NCBI RefSeq assembly: GCF_040654855.1
Contig: NZ_JBFAIU010000002.1
Span: 22,191-86,190 of the forward strand
Reading direction: 5' to 3'
Length of the DNA: 64,000 nt
DNA from: Asanoa sp040654855
GTDB taxonomy: Bacteria; Actinomycetota; Actinomycetes; Mycobacteriales; Micromonosporaceae
This document shows, piece by piece, positions 52,994-61,592 of the stretch. The notes beneath the pieces are model-generated. The model made no database searches and was not told where the DNA came from. It worked only from the letters and a program-made list of their open reading frames with translations. How positions within the stretch are numbered: the first letter of the stretch is position 1; each line of letters begins with the position of its first letter. A program made the position numbers and the translations under genes.

Positions 52994-53845
52994 TCAACGT
53001 GGGACGCCGAGGAAGAAAGCGGTGACGGTGGCGGCGATCGCCGCGGGGTCCTTCTCGGGGCCGAAGTGGTCGAGTTTTGGGAACAGGGTCAGCTCGGATT
53101 GGGGCAGGACGTCCTTGAGCCGACCTGGTGCCCGACCCGCGCCGGTCTTGTCTGCTTCCTTGCCGGCCATCAGGAGCACCGGCATGGTGATCCCCGCGTA
53201 CTTGCGGTAGTCGTTGTTTCGGCGCGCCTCTTCGGCGTGTTCGCGGATGGTGCCCGCCAGCAGGGCGTACTTCTGCTGCCGTTCGTGCTTCTTGATGGCC
53301 AGGGGGATGATGGCGCGCAGGAGCCAGCGCGGGGCCTTGCCGCTGGTCTGCGGGTTGATGCCCTGGACGAAGGTCAGGAACGCCTCGAAGGGCTTGCCCG
53401 CGTCGAGTTGTCGTTGGCATTGCTCGGCCCAGTCCATCGGGATCGAGCCGTCGATGCAGACGCCCGGCTCGTAGACCGCCATGCGGTCGAAGGCGTTGGT
53501 CTTGAGCGCGGCTTCCAGGGCCAGGAACCCGCCGAAGCTGTGCCCGAGGAGGAAGCGTGCCCCGGTCGCGGCGCGCACCGCTTCGATGTCCGCGCACTCG
53601 GCGTCGGCGCTGTAGTTGTCTCCCTGCGGCCCGCTGGCACCTCGGCCGCGCCGCTCGATCGTGTGCACGGTGAACCGGCCGGCGAAGGCCGCGGCCAGGG
53701 GATCGAAATCCGCGGCCAGCGCGAGCGCTCCGGGCACGATGATCAGGCCGGGGCCGGTTCCGGTGCTGCGGTAGCTGATGGGCGTGCCGTCCGCGGAGTT
53801 CACCGAACTCACCGACGCGTGCTGTTCCAGGGTCTGAGCGGTCAT
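52994..53845 (-). CDS. Alpha/beta hydrolase
   Basis: 283 residues. Strands and motifs: GLIIVPGALALAADFDPLAA, TIERRGRGASGPQGDNYSAD, nucleophile Ser in LLGHSFGGFLALEAA, acid region PVLLMAGKEADKTG and His in FPKLDHFGPEKDPA. ATG 53845 (MTAQTLEQHASVSSVNSADG) is the likely start. It lies 47 bp downstream of a TetR gene on the same strand; the pair probably forms a ligand-inducible operon. Confidence 0.9.
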   Translation of the reverse strand: MTAQTLEQHASVSSVNSADGTPISYRSTGTGPGLIIVPGALALAADFDPLAAAFAGRFTVHTIERRGRGASGPQGDNYSADAECADIEAVRAATGARFLLGHSFGGFLALEAALKTNAFDRMAVYEPGVCIDGSIPMDWAEQCQRQLDAGKPFEAFLTFVQGINPQTSGKAPRWLLRAIIPLAIKKHERQQKYALLAGTIREHAEEARRNNDYRKYAGITMPVLLMAGKEADKTGAGRAPGRLKDVLPQSELTLFPKLDHFGPEKDPAAIAATVTAFFLGVPR

Positions 53846-53892
53846 GCTGAGTCTTCTCCTACAAAGTGATTGATGGCGACGGACGTTCGGTG

Positions 53893-54465
53893 TCAGTCGG
53901 CGAGTGTGGCGAGGGCGCGGAGCCCTTCGAGGATTTCCTCCGCCGTCGGCGCCGTGGCGGGGTCGCTGAGGTGCTGGATCATCACGCCGGACATGAGGGC
54001 CATCTGGACGCTGCCGAGCGTGCGTACCGACTGATCGGAGACCTGGTCCTCGGGCACGCTTTCGAGGATCGCCGCCATGCCGCGGCGGCCCTGTGCCGTG
54101 CCCGCAGCGAGGGCCTCGCGCAACTCGGGTTGGCGCTGGGCCTGCATGAACAGTTCGACCGAGGCGAGCCAGAGGTCGGGCTGGGCGGTGAAGTCGTCGA
54201 TCAGGCTCTGCCACAGCTGGGCGAAGTGCGCCTTGGTGGAGCCGTCGGCGTCGGGGCGCAGGGCTCGGCCCATCGAGTCGCCCCACTCGTCGAGGAGCTC
54301 GAACAGCGCCTGGTTGAGCAGGGCTTCGCGGGAACCGTAGTGGTATCCGATGGCGGCCATGCTCACGCCGGCCGCCGCGGCGATGTCCCGGACGCTGCTG
54401 CGGTCATATCCCTTCTGCCGCAGGCACTCCTTGGCGCCGGCGAGCAGGGCTTCGCGGTTTCCCAT
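53893..54465 (-). CDS. TetR/AcrR-family regulator, copy 3
   Basis: 190 residues. NREALLAGAKECLRQKGYDR leads into the HTH SVRDIAAAAGVSMAAIGYHY and GSREALLNQALFE; the C-terminal part ends TAEEILEGLRALATLAD. A perfect 14-bp palindrome begins 48 bp upstream. It most likely represses itself and the downstream hydrolase. Confidence 0.92.
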   Translation of the reverse strand: MGNREALLAGAKECLRQKGYDRSSVRDIAAAAGVSMAAIGYHYGSREALLNQALFELLDEWGDSMGRALRPDADGSTKAHFAQLWQSLIDDFTAQPDLWLASVELFMQAQRQPELREALAAGTAQGRRGMAAILESVPEDQVSDQSVRTLGSVQMALMSGVMIQHLSDPATAPTAEEILEGLRALATLAD

Positions 54466-54488
54466 GCGACAGACCGTACCAGGGATTT

Positions 54489-54527
54489 GGGCGATCGCCT
54501 AATGCGTTCGATCTAGACAATTGTCTA
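54489..54527. promoter_or_regulatory. TetR-type palindromes upstream of TetR copy 3
   Basis: TAGACAATTGTCTA (54514-54527) is a perfect 14-bp palindrome, and GGCGATCGCC (54489-54498) is a second, shorter one. Both lie within 65 bp of the regulator start. Confidence 0.75.
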
Positions 54528-54534
54528 ACGGGAT

Positions 54535-54686
54535 CGCGCGAGGGTGCGTATGTCGATCTCGCTGTCCGACTTGCAGATCGGATGTGGTTGCTGCATCTCG
54601 GCGTCACCGACCAGGAACTCGCTTCGCGGCTGCGTCCACGCGCGAGGCCGGCGGACTGGACGGGGAACGCGACCTGGACCGCGTAA
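54535..54686 (+). pseudogene. Partial copy of the hypothetical gene at 48892
   Basis: From about 54540 the plus strand reads EGAYVDLAVRLADRMWLLHL, then GVTDQELASRLRPRARPADW and stops at 54686. The first 20 residues differ at one position from the C-terminus of the protein at 48892. No start codon or upstream part remains. The copy ends 11 bp before the cytochrome oxidase gene stop. Confidence 0.6.
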
Positions 54687-54696
54687 CCAAGGACGG

Positions 54697-56445
54697 TCAG
54701 CGCCGCGGTGTGTCTTCGGGGTAGGAGGCGCCGCCGTCCGACTCCCGGGTGAACGGCTTGGCGCCGCCCTCCGGCGGCCCCGCGATGGACTGTGCGCCGG
54801 CCGCCAGCTCCGGGAACTTCTGGTCGAAGGCGGGGCGCTCGGACCGGATGCGGGGCATCCGGTCGAAGTTGCGCAGCGGTGGTGGCGAGGAGGTCGCCCA
54901 CTCCATCGAGTTGCCGTGCCCCCACGGGTCGTCGGCCAGCACCACGGGACCGGCCTTGTAGGCCTTCCAGCAGTTGAAGATGAACGGCAACATCGAAACG
55001 CCGAGGACGAATGCCCCGATCGTCGAGATCGTGTTGAGCGTGGTGAACCCGTCGGCCGGGCGGTAGTCGGCGTACCGCCGGGGCATGCCTTCGTTGCCCA
55101 GCCAGTGCTGCACCAGGAACGTGGTGTGGAAGCCGATGAAGGTCAGCCAGAAGTGGATCTTTCCGAGTCGCTCGTTCAGCATGCGGCCGAACATCTTCGG
55201 GAACCAGAAGTAGACCCCGGCGTAGACGGCGAACACGATCGTGCCGAAGAGCACGTAGTGGAAGTGCGCGACTACGAAGTACGAGTCGGATACGTGCCAG
55301 TCGACCGGCGGGCTGGCCAGCAGCACACCGGTGAGGCCGCCCAGTAGGAACGTGACGAGGAAGCCGATGGCGAACAGCATCGGTGTCTCGAACGTGAGCT
55401 GTCCGCGCCACATGGTGCCGATCCAGTTGAAGAACTTGATTCCGGTCGGCACGGCGATCAGATAGCTCAGGAAGCTGAAGAACGGCAGCAGCACCTGGCC
55501 CGTGGCGAACAGGTGGTGCGCCCACACGCTCATCGACAGCGCCGCGATCGCGACCGTCGCGCCGACCATGCCCTTGTAGCCGAACAGCGGCTTGCGGGAG
55601 AAGACCGGGATGACTTCGGTGATCATGCCGAAGAAGGGCAGCGCGATGATGTAGACCTCGGGGTGGCCGAAGAACCAGAACAAGTGCTGCCACATCAGTG
55701 GGCCCCCGGTGGACGGCTCGTACACCTTGGCGTCGAGGATCCGGTCCGCGCCGAGCGCGAGCAGCGTGGCCGCGAGCAGGGGGAACACGAGGATGACCAT
55801 CACGCTCGTGATCAGGATGTTCCAGGTGAAGACCGGCATCCGGAACATCGTCATGCCGGGCGCCCGCAGGGTGACGATGGTGGTGATCATGTTGACCGCG
55901 CCGAGGATGGTGCCCAGGCCGGAGATGACCAGGCCCACCACCCACATGTTGCCCCCGACGCCGGGCGAGTTCTCGACGTCGCTCAGCGGCGTGTAGGCGA
56001 ACCAGCCGAAGTCGGCCGCGCCGCTCGGCGTCAGGAAACTGAGCATCACCAGCGAGCCGCCGAACAGGTACAGCCAGTACGCGAACGCGTTGAGCCGCGG
56101 GAACGAGACGTCCGGCGCGCCGATCTGCAGCGGCACGACGAAGTTGGCGAACGCGAAGAGGATCGGCGTCGCGAACAGCAGCAGCATGACCGTGCCGTGC
56201 ATCGTGAACAGCTGGTTGTACTGCTCCGTCGACAGGAACTGCAGGCCCGGCCGGGCGAGTTCGGCGCGCATCAGCATCGCCATGATGCCCGCGGCGACGA
56301 AGAACGCGAAAGACGTTGTCAGGTAGAGGATGCCGATCTGCTTCGCGTCCGTGGTGCGGATCAGACGGGCGAGCGCGTTGCCCCGCGGTTGATCCCGCAC
56401 CGGCCATGGACGCGTGACGATCGGCTCTGGAACTACGGACGTCAA
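54697..56445 (-). CDS. ctaD: Cytochrome c oxidase subunit I
   Basis: 582 residues, twelve-helix heme-copper oxidase catalytic subunit. Ligands: His in FTMHGTVML (heme a), His-X3-Tyr in WFFGHPEVYI (CuB His with cross-linked Tyr), the pair in VWAHHLF (CuB), and HFHYVL (hemes a3 and a). It reduces O2 at the membrane and pumps protons through K and D channels. TTG 56445 is chosen since TSVVPEPIVTRPWPV matches the actinobacterial CtaD N-terminus. No ctaC, ctaE or qcr genes are nearby, so this is probably an extra copy, using partner subunits encoded elsewhere. Confidence 0.95.
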   Translation of the reverse strand: MTSVVPEPIVTRPWPVRDQPRGNALARLIRTTDAKQIGILYLTTSFAFFVAAGIMAMLMRAELARPGLQFLSTEQYNQLFTMHGTVMLLLFATPILFAFANFVVPLQIGAPDVSFPRLNAFAYWLYLFGGSLVMLSFLTPSGAADFGWFAYTPLSDVENSPGVGGNMWVVGLVISGLGTILGAVNMITTIVTLRAPGMTMFRMPVFTWNILITSVMVILVFPLLAATLLALGADRILDAKVYEPSTGGPLMWQHLFWFFGHPEVYIIALPFFGMITEVIPVFSRKPLFGYKGMVGATVAIAALSMSVWAHHLFATGQVLLPFFSFLSYLIAVPTGIKFFNWIGTMWRGQLTFETPMLFAIGFLVTFLLGGLTGVLLASPPVDWHVSDSYFVVAHFHYVLFGTIVFAVYAGVYFWFPKMFGRMLNERLGKIHFWLTFIGFHTTFLVQHWLGNEGMPRRYADYRPADGFTTLNTISTIGAFVLGVSMLPFIFNCWKAYKAGPVVLADDPWGHGNSMEWATSSPPPLRNFDRMPRIRSERPAFDQKFPELAAGAQSIAGPPEGGAKPFTRESDGGASYPEDTPRR

Positions 56446-56468
56446 AGCGGGCCCCCGGGGTCGTCCAC

Positions 56469-56502
56469 CAACCAACCTGGGACTAACGAGGCTGGTTGGT
56501 TG
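56469..56502. promoter_or_regulatory. 9-bp inverted repeat in the ctaD leader
   Basis: CAACCAACC and GGTTGGTTG over a 16-base spacer, 24 bases before the TTG start and 38 bases past the metallophosphoesterase stop. It may end the upstream transcript or regulate ctaD. Confidence 0.55.
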
Positions 56503-56539
56503 CGGGAAACGACCCCGGTTGGATGAGTGTCGTGTCCGG

Positions 56540-58201
56540 TCAGCCGCGGTAGAGCGGGTTGCCCACCTCGACCTCGTTGACCTGCTCGCCGGTCAGCGCG
56601 TCGAACGCCCGCACGACCGTCCTGTCCGGATAGACCGCGACCGTCAGCACCGACGGCGACTCGGGACGGTCCGTCGCGGAGTCCTCGTCCCACGGGTTGT
56701 CCGGGCTCGGCGCGAACTCCATCGCCAGCGCGCCCGTGTTGATGGCGGTGTAGCCGTCCGGGTTGCCGCCGACGGCCGGGACCTGGGCCGACCAGTCGCG
56801 TCGGTACGGCGACCAGTGGGTGTGTCCGCTCAGGTAGATGACGTTCGAATAGCGGCCGATGATCTGCTCCAGCTGCTCCTCCCGCGGCCCGTTGCCGTAG
56901 AAGTCGCCGTACGTGCCGGAGACCGTCCACGCGAACGGATAGTGCCGCATCACGAGCACCTGCTTGCCCCGCGCCGACCAGTACGCCAGCCGGTCGGTCA
57001 GGAACGCCACCTGCGCATCACTGATGTCCTGCTGCTCCTCGACCGTGCCCGTTCCCTCCTCGCCGAGGACGAGCACCGGCACCCCGCCGACCACCTTCTC
57101 GTAGTACGGCTTCGAGATCTTCGCGCCCCACTTGTTCGCGAACGCGACGAAGTTGTCGGCCTGCTGCTTGCGGGTCAGCACCCGGCTGCGCAGGTCGTGG
57201 TTGCCGATCGCCGGCAGGACGGTCGGCAGGCGCTTCTGGTCGGCGAAGATCGCGCTGACCTCGGCGTACTCCGCAAGCTGCTGTTCCTGGGTCTGTTCCC
57301 GCGGGCCGCTGATGACGTCGCCGGCGACGAGCATCGCACCGGCGCCGGGAGCCTCGCGCCGCAGCAGGTCGAGGGCGCCGTCCAGATAGGGGAGACCCTC
57401 GCCCTGGATGTCGCTGAGCACCTGGAAGGTGGTGGCTTTCGACTTGGCAGAGAGCGGTGCGAGCGGTGTACGCACGACGACGTCGTCGATCGCCCAGTAG
57501 AGCTGCGGCCGGTTGCTGGCGTAGCCGAAGCGGAAGACGGCGGTCTTCGCGCGGCTCGGCACGTTGATCTTGCGCACCTCCTGGCCGGAGATCACGTCAC
57601 CGCCGCCGTTCGCGCTGATCCGCGCGGCCGAGTACCGCAGGATCTCGGTCTCCGCGCCGCCGTCGAAGGCGACCGTCACCCGACCGACCGCCTTGTGCGC
57701 CTGCCGGTAGTGCGACGAGAAGACCAGCTCGACCTCGCGCTGCCCGGAAACGGGAACGGCAGGGCTGGTCAGCGTGGTGTTGACGTCGGCGGTGGCGCCC
57801 TTGGCGGCCGCGAGACCGTTGTCGGCGACCGCGATCGTGCCGCGCGAGCGGGAGAACTGGTTGCGCTGGTCGAGGTAGCAGCGTGAGTCGAGGGGAGCGT
57901 CCTGTTCAGGGTCGCAGCCGACGCCGACGGGCTTATCGGCGGCGAACCACGCATCACGCTCGGCGAACGTCCATCCGCGCCAGTCGGCGGCCGCGCCGTC
58001 GGTCTGCACCGTCCAGGCGGACCGGGCGGTGTCGAAGTCACCGCGCCAGACGGTCCGCTGTGCGGCGCCTTGGTGCCCTTGCGTCGGCATGGCCTGGGTC
58101 GAGACGGCCTGCGTGGTGGAGACGACAACGGCGGGGATCAGCGCCACGAGCGCCGCCGCGACGACGGTCAGATGGCGGGTACGGGTCTTACGGAGCGACA
58201 T
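56540..58201 (-). CDS. Secreted metallophosphoesterase
   Basis: 553 residues. A Sec signal (MSLRKTRTRHLTVVAAALVA, about residues 1-33) is followed by a beta-sandwich to about 260 (GDFDTARSAWTVQTDGAAAD; ILRYSAARISANGG) and a calcineurin-like domain from about 270. Metal ligands are seen as LSDIQGEG (variant of DxH), VAGDVISG, IGNHDLR, MRHYPF and SGHTHWSP. The Gln in SDIQG replacing the usual His is unusual. It probably releases phosphate from external esters. Upstream, convergent hairpin DNA separates it from ctaD. Confidence 0.9.
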   Translation of the reverse strand: MSLRKTRTRHLTVVAAALVALIPAVVVSTTQAVSTQAMPTQGHQGAAQRTVWRGDFDTARSAWTVQTDGAAADWRGWTFAERDAWFAADKPVGVGCDPEQDAPLDSRCYLDQRNQFSRSRGTIAVADNGLAAAKGATADVNTTLTSPAVPVSGQREVELVFSSHYRQAHKAVGRVTVAFDGGAETEILRYSAARISANGGGDVISGQEVRKINVPSRAKTAVFRFGYASNRPQLYWAIDDVVVRTPLAPLSAKSKATTFQVLSDIQGEGLPYLDGALDLLRREAPGAGAMLVAGDVISGPREQTQEQQLAEYAEVSAIFADQKRLPTVLPAIGNHDLRSRVLTRKQQADNFVAFANKWGAKISKPYYEKVVGGVPVLVLGEEGTGTVEEQQDISDAQVAFLTDRLAYWSARGKQVLVMRHYPFAWTVSGTYGDFYGNGPREEQLEQIIGRYSNVIYLSGHTHWSPYRRDWSAQVPAVGGNPDGYTAINTGALAMEFAPSPDNPWDEDSATDRPESPSVLTVAVYPDRTVVRAFDALTGEQVNEVEVGNPLYRG

Positions 58202-58527
58202 GTCTCCTCCACAACGTGGGGAAAGGTAGCCACACCGTTTCGAAGATCGTCAACGCGCCGGTGAACGGCGAGCGCAGGCCGACCGTCTGATCGATGAGCA
58301 GCTTGGACTGGCGGTCCCATGTCGATCTGGGTCGCATGTCACCGCCGTGTCGGCGGACGACCTGCCCCCGGTTTGCCCGATCGCCGGGAACGGAACCGCA
58401 GCTTGGTCGCGAATCGTCAGACCCGAATACCTCACCGCTCCGCGACGCCCTCGGCCGCCCGGCGAGGGTCGTGCCAGCCCGGCAAAATCCGTTGACGGCG
58501 GGGACAGAAGGCCCGACGGTATCGGTG
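58202..58527. other. Intergenic region, no gene seen
   Basis: About 325 bp between the divergent phosphoesterase and acetyltransferase genes; presumably contains both promoters. Nothing else recognised. Confidence 0.45.
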
Positions 58528-59061
58528 ATGATAGTTCGACGTGAACGCTCCGACGATATTGACGCGATCCACGCGGTTACGGCGGCCGCGTTCCGCGGCG
58601 TCGAGTACAGCTTGCCGCCGGCGGAGCCGGGTGGTGATCCAGGCGAGGCGACGCTCGTTTCGTGGCTGCGCGACGATGCCGGTTGGATCCCGGAATTGTC
58701 GTTGGTCGCGATCGAGGACGACCAGGTCGTCGGCCACGTTCTCGCGACGCGGGCTTACGTCGAGGGCCGGCCGGCCCTGGGTCTAGGTCCGCTGAGTGTT
58801 CTCCCGCGCCGCCAGCGAGCCGGCGTGGGTAGCGCCCTGATGCACGCTGTTCTTGGCGCGGCCGACGCGCTCGGCGAGCCCCTGGTCGCGCTGCTCGGCA
58901 ACCCTGCCTACTACAACCGGTTCGGCTTCGTTCCGGCGCAGCCGGTTGGAGTAGTCGCGCCGGTCTCCGGATGGGGTGACAACTTCCAGGTCCGAACCCT
59001 CAGCCAGTACGACGGCCAGGCCGGCCGTTTCCAGTACGCCGAACCGTTCGACCGGATCTGA
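58528..59061 (+). CDS. GNAT-family N-acetyltransferase
   Basis: 177 residues. VGHVLATRAYVEGRPALGLG, then LSVLPRRQRAGVGSALMHAV is the acetyl-CoA loop (R/Q-x-x-G-x-G/A), followed by LVALLGNPAYYNRFGFVPA. This group (YhbS-like) is typical of small cytoplasmic acetyltransferases with unknown acceptor. The start is ATG 58528 or GTG 58525; no strong ribosome site is seen. Confidence 0.87.
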   Translation: MIVRRERSDDIDAIHAVTAAAFRGVEYSLPPAEPGGDPGEATLVSWLRDDAGWIPELSLVAIEDDQVVGHVLATRAYVEGRPALGLGPLSVLPRRQRAGVGSALMHAVLGAADALGEPLVALLGNPAYYNRFGFVPAQPVGVVAPVSGWGDNFQVRTLSQYDGQAGRFQYAEPFDRI

Positions 59062-59269
59062 AGCCCTCCTCGGCGGGCCCTAACGGTGAAGCCGCCATCG
59101 GCCGGTCGACGGTCGCGACGTCTTGATCGCGAACTGACCAGGCAGGAACTGGCCAAGGCGTTGGGAAACCGCCTGGCGCGTTCCTCGGTTGCCCGTCGGC
59201 GCGGTCGAGCGTTCACCCGGCCGTCGACGGGTACCAGGGATGAGGTCCGCACCGGCCGACGTGGGTGCT

Positions 59270-59743
59270 CTACCGGGAGAGTCGGCTGAGCAGCAACGCC
59301 AGGCGGCGTTCGTGGTCTTGGCGGGGGAGCCGCCCGCCGCGGGTCAGTGACACGAGCCCGTGCAGGCCGCTCCACAACACCTCCGCGAGCAGGTCCTCGT
59401 CGTCGTTCGCGGCGAACGGTCGGACCGCATGGCGCAACTCGTCGAACCCGGAACGCAGGGCCTCCGGTGTCTCGGAGGTCGCGAATGGCAGACTGACCGC
59501 CTGGTTGAACATGGCGTCGTAGAGCGCCGGTCGGTGCTCGGCGAACGCGACGTAGGCTGCCGCGACGTTGGCGATGGCCCGCCGCGGGCCGCGGGTCGAC
59601 GTGCGGGCGGCCCGCATTTCGGCGGCGAGGTCGGCGAATCCTTCCACCGCGACCGCCGCCACGATCGCATCCTTGCTCTTGAACTGGCTGTAGAGGACCG
59701 GCTGGCTGTACTCGACGCGTTTGGCGAGCCGCCGGGTCGTCAC
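59270..59743 (-). pseudogene. TetR-family regulator lacking its N-terminal helix
   Basis: From GTG 59743 the frame reads TTRRLAKRVEYSQPVLYSQF then KSKDAIVAAVAVEGFADLAA, the recognition half of a TetR HTH. The preceding in-frame codons (RLQGAV) also fit TetR, but the about 20-residue first helix that should come next is replaced by sequence belonging to the opposite-strand DUF4267 gene. The ligand domain is complete to 59270. A shortened protein could be made but would bind DNA poorly. Confidence 0.6.
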
Positions 59744-59761
59744 CGCGCCCTGGAGGCGTTC

Positions 59762-59905
59762 ATGCTCACACCCCTCGCGTACGGCCTGGCCATCGTCCTC
59801 GACCTGCTGGTCGTCGTGATCGGCATCCGGTTTCTGCTACAGCCCGAAGCCGCCGCCGCCGGCTATGGCGTGCCGGCCAAACCCGGCGCCTACCTGACGC
59901 TTGGT
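59762..59905 (+). pseudogene. DUF4267 membrane protein, truncated after 48 residues
   Basis: MLTPLAYGLAIVLDLLVVVI then GIRFLLQPEAAAAGYGVPAK and PGAYLTL: the conserved start of DUF4267 proteins (about 130 residues, four helices). At 59900-59905 homology stops and an EAL-domain fragment begins. DUF4267 genes are often divergent from TetR regulators, as here. Confidence 0.6.
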
Positions 59906-60074
59906 CGAGATTGTTTTTCAGCCTATTGTCGCGCTTGCCGATCAGCGGCCGGTGAGATTCGAAGCGCTCGCCAGAGGTCCGAAGGGCCGGTTCCACCGGG
60001 CGCCGGAGCTGTTCGCTGCGGCCGCCAGGACGGGGCTGTCGGCGGACTTGGACCGGCTGTGCGCGGGGGTGTAG
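59904..60074 (+). pseudogene. EAL-domain (c-di-GMP phosphodiesterase-like) fragment
   Basis: VEIVFQPIVALADQRPVRFE then ALARGPKGRFHRAPELFAAA and a stop at 60074. It has the EAL signature as FEALARG with QPIV upstream, the first two motifs of an EAL domain. There is no start codon, and the rest of the barrel is absent. It is a relic, not an active enzyme. Confidence 0.6.
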
Positions 60075-60084
60075 CCCATGCGCC

Positions 60085-61011
60085 ATGACCTCCACGGAAC
60101 CGTACCGACCCAGCGCGCTCTCCACCGACCCGAGCGACACCGCGCGGAATTGTGGTGATCCCGCGGCGGCCAACGTGGGTTCGGCGGCCGACCCGGTCGC
60201 CGGCGCGGAGGGTGTCGGGCTGTTCCGCACCGAGCTGCTCTACCTCGACCGGGAGAAGGCGCCAGGACATGAGGAGCAGGTCGAGGCGTACGCGGCTGTC
60301 TTTGCCGCGTTGGGTGGCCGCAAGGTGGTGGTCCGCACGCTGGACGCGGGCGCGGACAAGCCGCTGCCGTTCCTGGACCAGTCGGGCGAGCCGAACCCGG
60401 CGCTCGGCGTCCGCGGTGTCCGCCTGGCCCGTCGCGATCCCGCGCTGCTCGACGGCCAGCTGTCGGCGATCGCGGCGGCCGCGGCGCGCACGGGCGCGAC
60501 GGCGTGGGTGATGGCGCCGATGATCGCGACGCCCGCGGAGGCTCGCGACTTCGTGACCCGGGCCCGCGCGGCGGGCCTGGCGTCGGCGGGGGTGATGGTG
60601 GAGATCCCCGCGGCCGCGCTGCGGGTTCGTGCCCTGCTGCGCGAGGTCGACTTCCTGTCGATCGGGACCAACGACCTCAGCCAGTACGCGTTCGCCGCCG
60701 ACCGGATGGCCGGGGAGCTGGCGGAGCTGCTGGACCCGTGGCAGCCGGCGTTGCTGGACCTGGTCGCGGCGTGCGGCCGCGCGGGCCGGGAGGCGGGCAA
60801 GCCGGTGGGCATCTGCGGCGAGGCGGCGGCCGATCCGGGCCTGGCGCCGGTGTTCGCCGGGTTGGGCATCGGCAGCCTGTCGATGCCGGCGCGGGCGATC
60901 CCGGCGGTACGCGACGCGCTGGCCGCGCACACGAAGGCCGACTGCGAACGCCTCGCCGCGGCCGTGCTGGCCGCGGAGGACCCGACGGCGGCCCGGGCCG
61001 TGGTCGGTTGA
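60085..61011 (+). pseudogene. ptsI: PTS enzyme I, C-terminal PEP-binding domain only
   Basis: Homology begins at about 60160 (ANVGSAAD) and continues in one frame to 61011: GAEGVGLFRTELLYLDRE, RTLDAGADKPLPFL, GVRLARRDPALLDGQL, VMVEIPAAALR, FLSIGTNDLSQYAFAADR and active-site Cys in VGICGEAAADP. The N-terminal half with the phosphorylated His domain is missing; a normal enzyme I has about 550-570 residues against 308 here. The ATG at 60085 lies in unrelated sequence. The domain itself looks intact and could fold, but phosphotransfer to HPr would be lost. Confidence 0.65.
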
Positions 61012-61160
61012 CCGTAGCTTCGGGTTGCCGGACGTCCCGGCCAACCCGGCTCGGGTTTGGGTTGAGCGTTGGCCGCCGCGGGCCTGGCAGCGGAGCGAAG
61101 CGGAGCGGTGTCCGGCGGGAGCGACGGTCGCACCCCAGGCGGACCCGGGACATCCTGGTT

Positions 61161-61592
61161 CTAGGGCAGGTCGCGGGTCAGGACCACCCTGTTCTGGCCT
61201 GGGCCGCTGTAGTCCTCGACGAGGCGGGCCGTGAAGCCCAGCCGTTCGTGGAAGCGGATCGACTCCGCGTTGGCCGGGCCCGTGATCGCCTTGAGGCGGG
61301 TGGCGCCGCGGGAGCGGGCCGCGGACGCGAACGCCGCGTGCAGGTGGCGGCCCAGCCCGGTGCCGCGGCTGCGTTCGTGGACCGCTACCGCGTGGATGTA
61401 GCCGACGTGCGCCGGCGCCACGAAGCCGAACAGGTAGCCGTCCACCTCGCCCGAGACGAAGGCCGTGTCGCCGAACTCGCGGACGAACATCGGGTGGTGG
61501 AGGTGGCGGACGTCGCGGTCGCCCCAGTAGGCGGGGAGGTCCGCGAGGATCGCGTCGAGGTCGCGCGGGGTGGCGCGGCGCAGGTCAGCCAT
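61161..61592 (-). CDS. GNAT-family N-acetyltransferase
   Basis: 143 residues. LRRATPRDLDAILADLPAYW at the start, then IHAVAVHERSRGTGLGRHLH (acetyl-CoA loop R-x-x-G-x-G) and NAESIRFHERLGFTARLVED. The start ATG 61592 overlaps the last 8 bp of the RpiB-like gene, so the two are co-translated. Acceptor unknown. Confidence 0.9.
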   Translation of the reverse strand: MADLRRATPRDLDAILADLPAYWGDRDVRHLHHPMFVREFGDTAFVSGEVDGYLFGFVAPAHVGYIHAVAVHERSRGTGLGRHLHAAFASAARSRGATRLKAITGPANAESIRFHERLGFTARLVEDYSGPGQNRVVLTRDLP

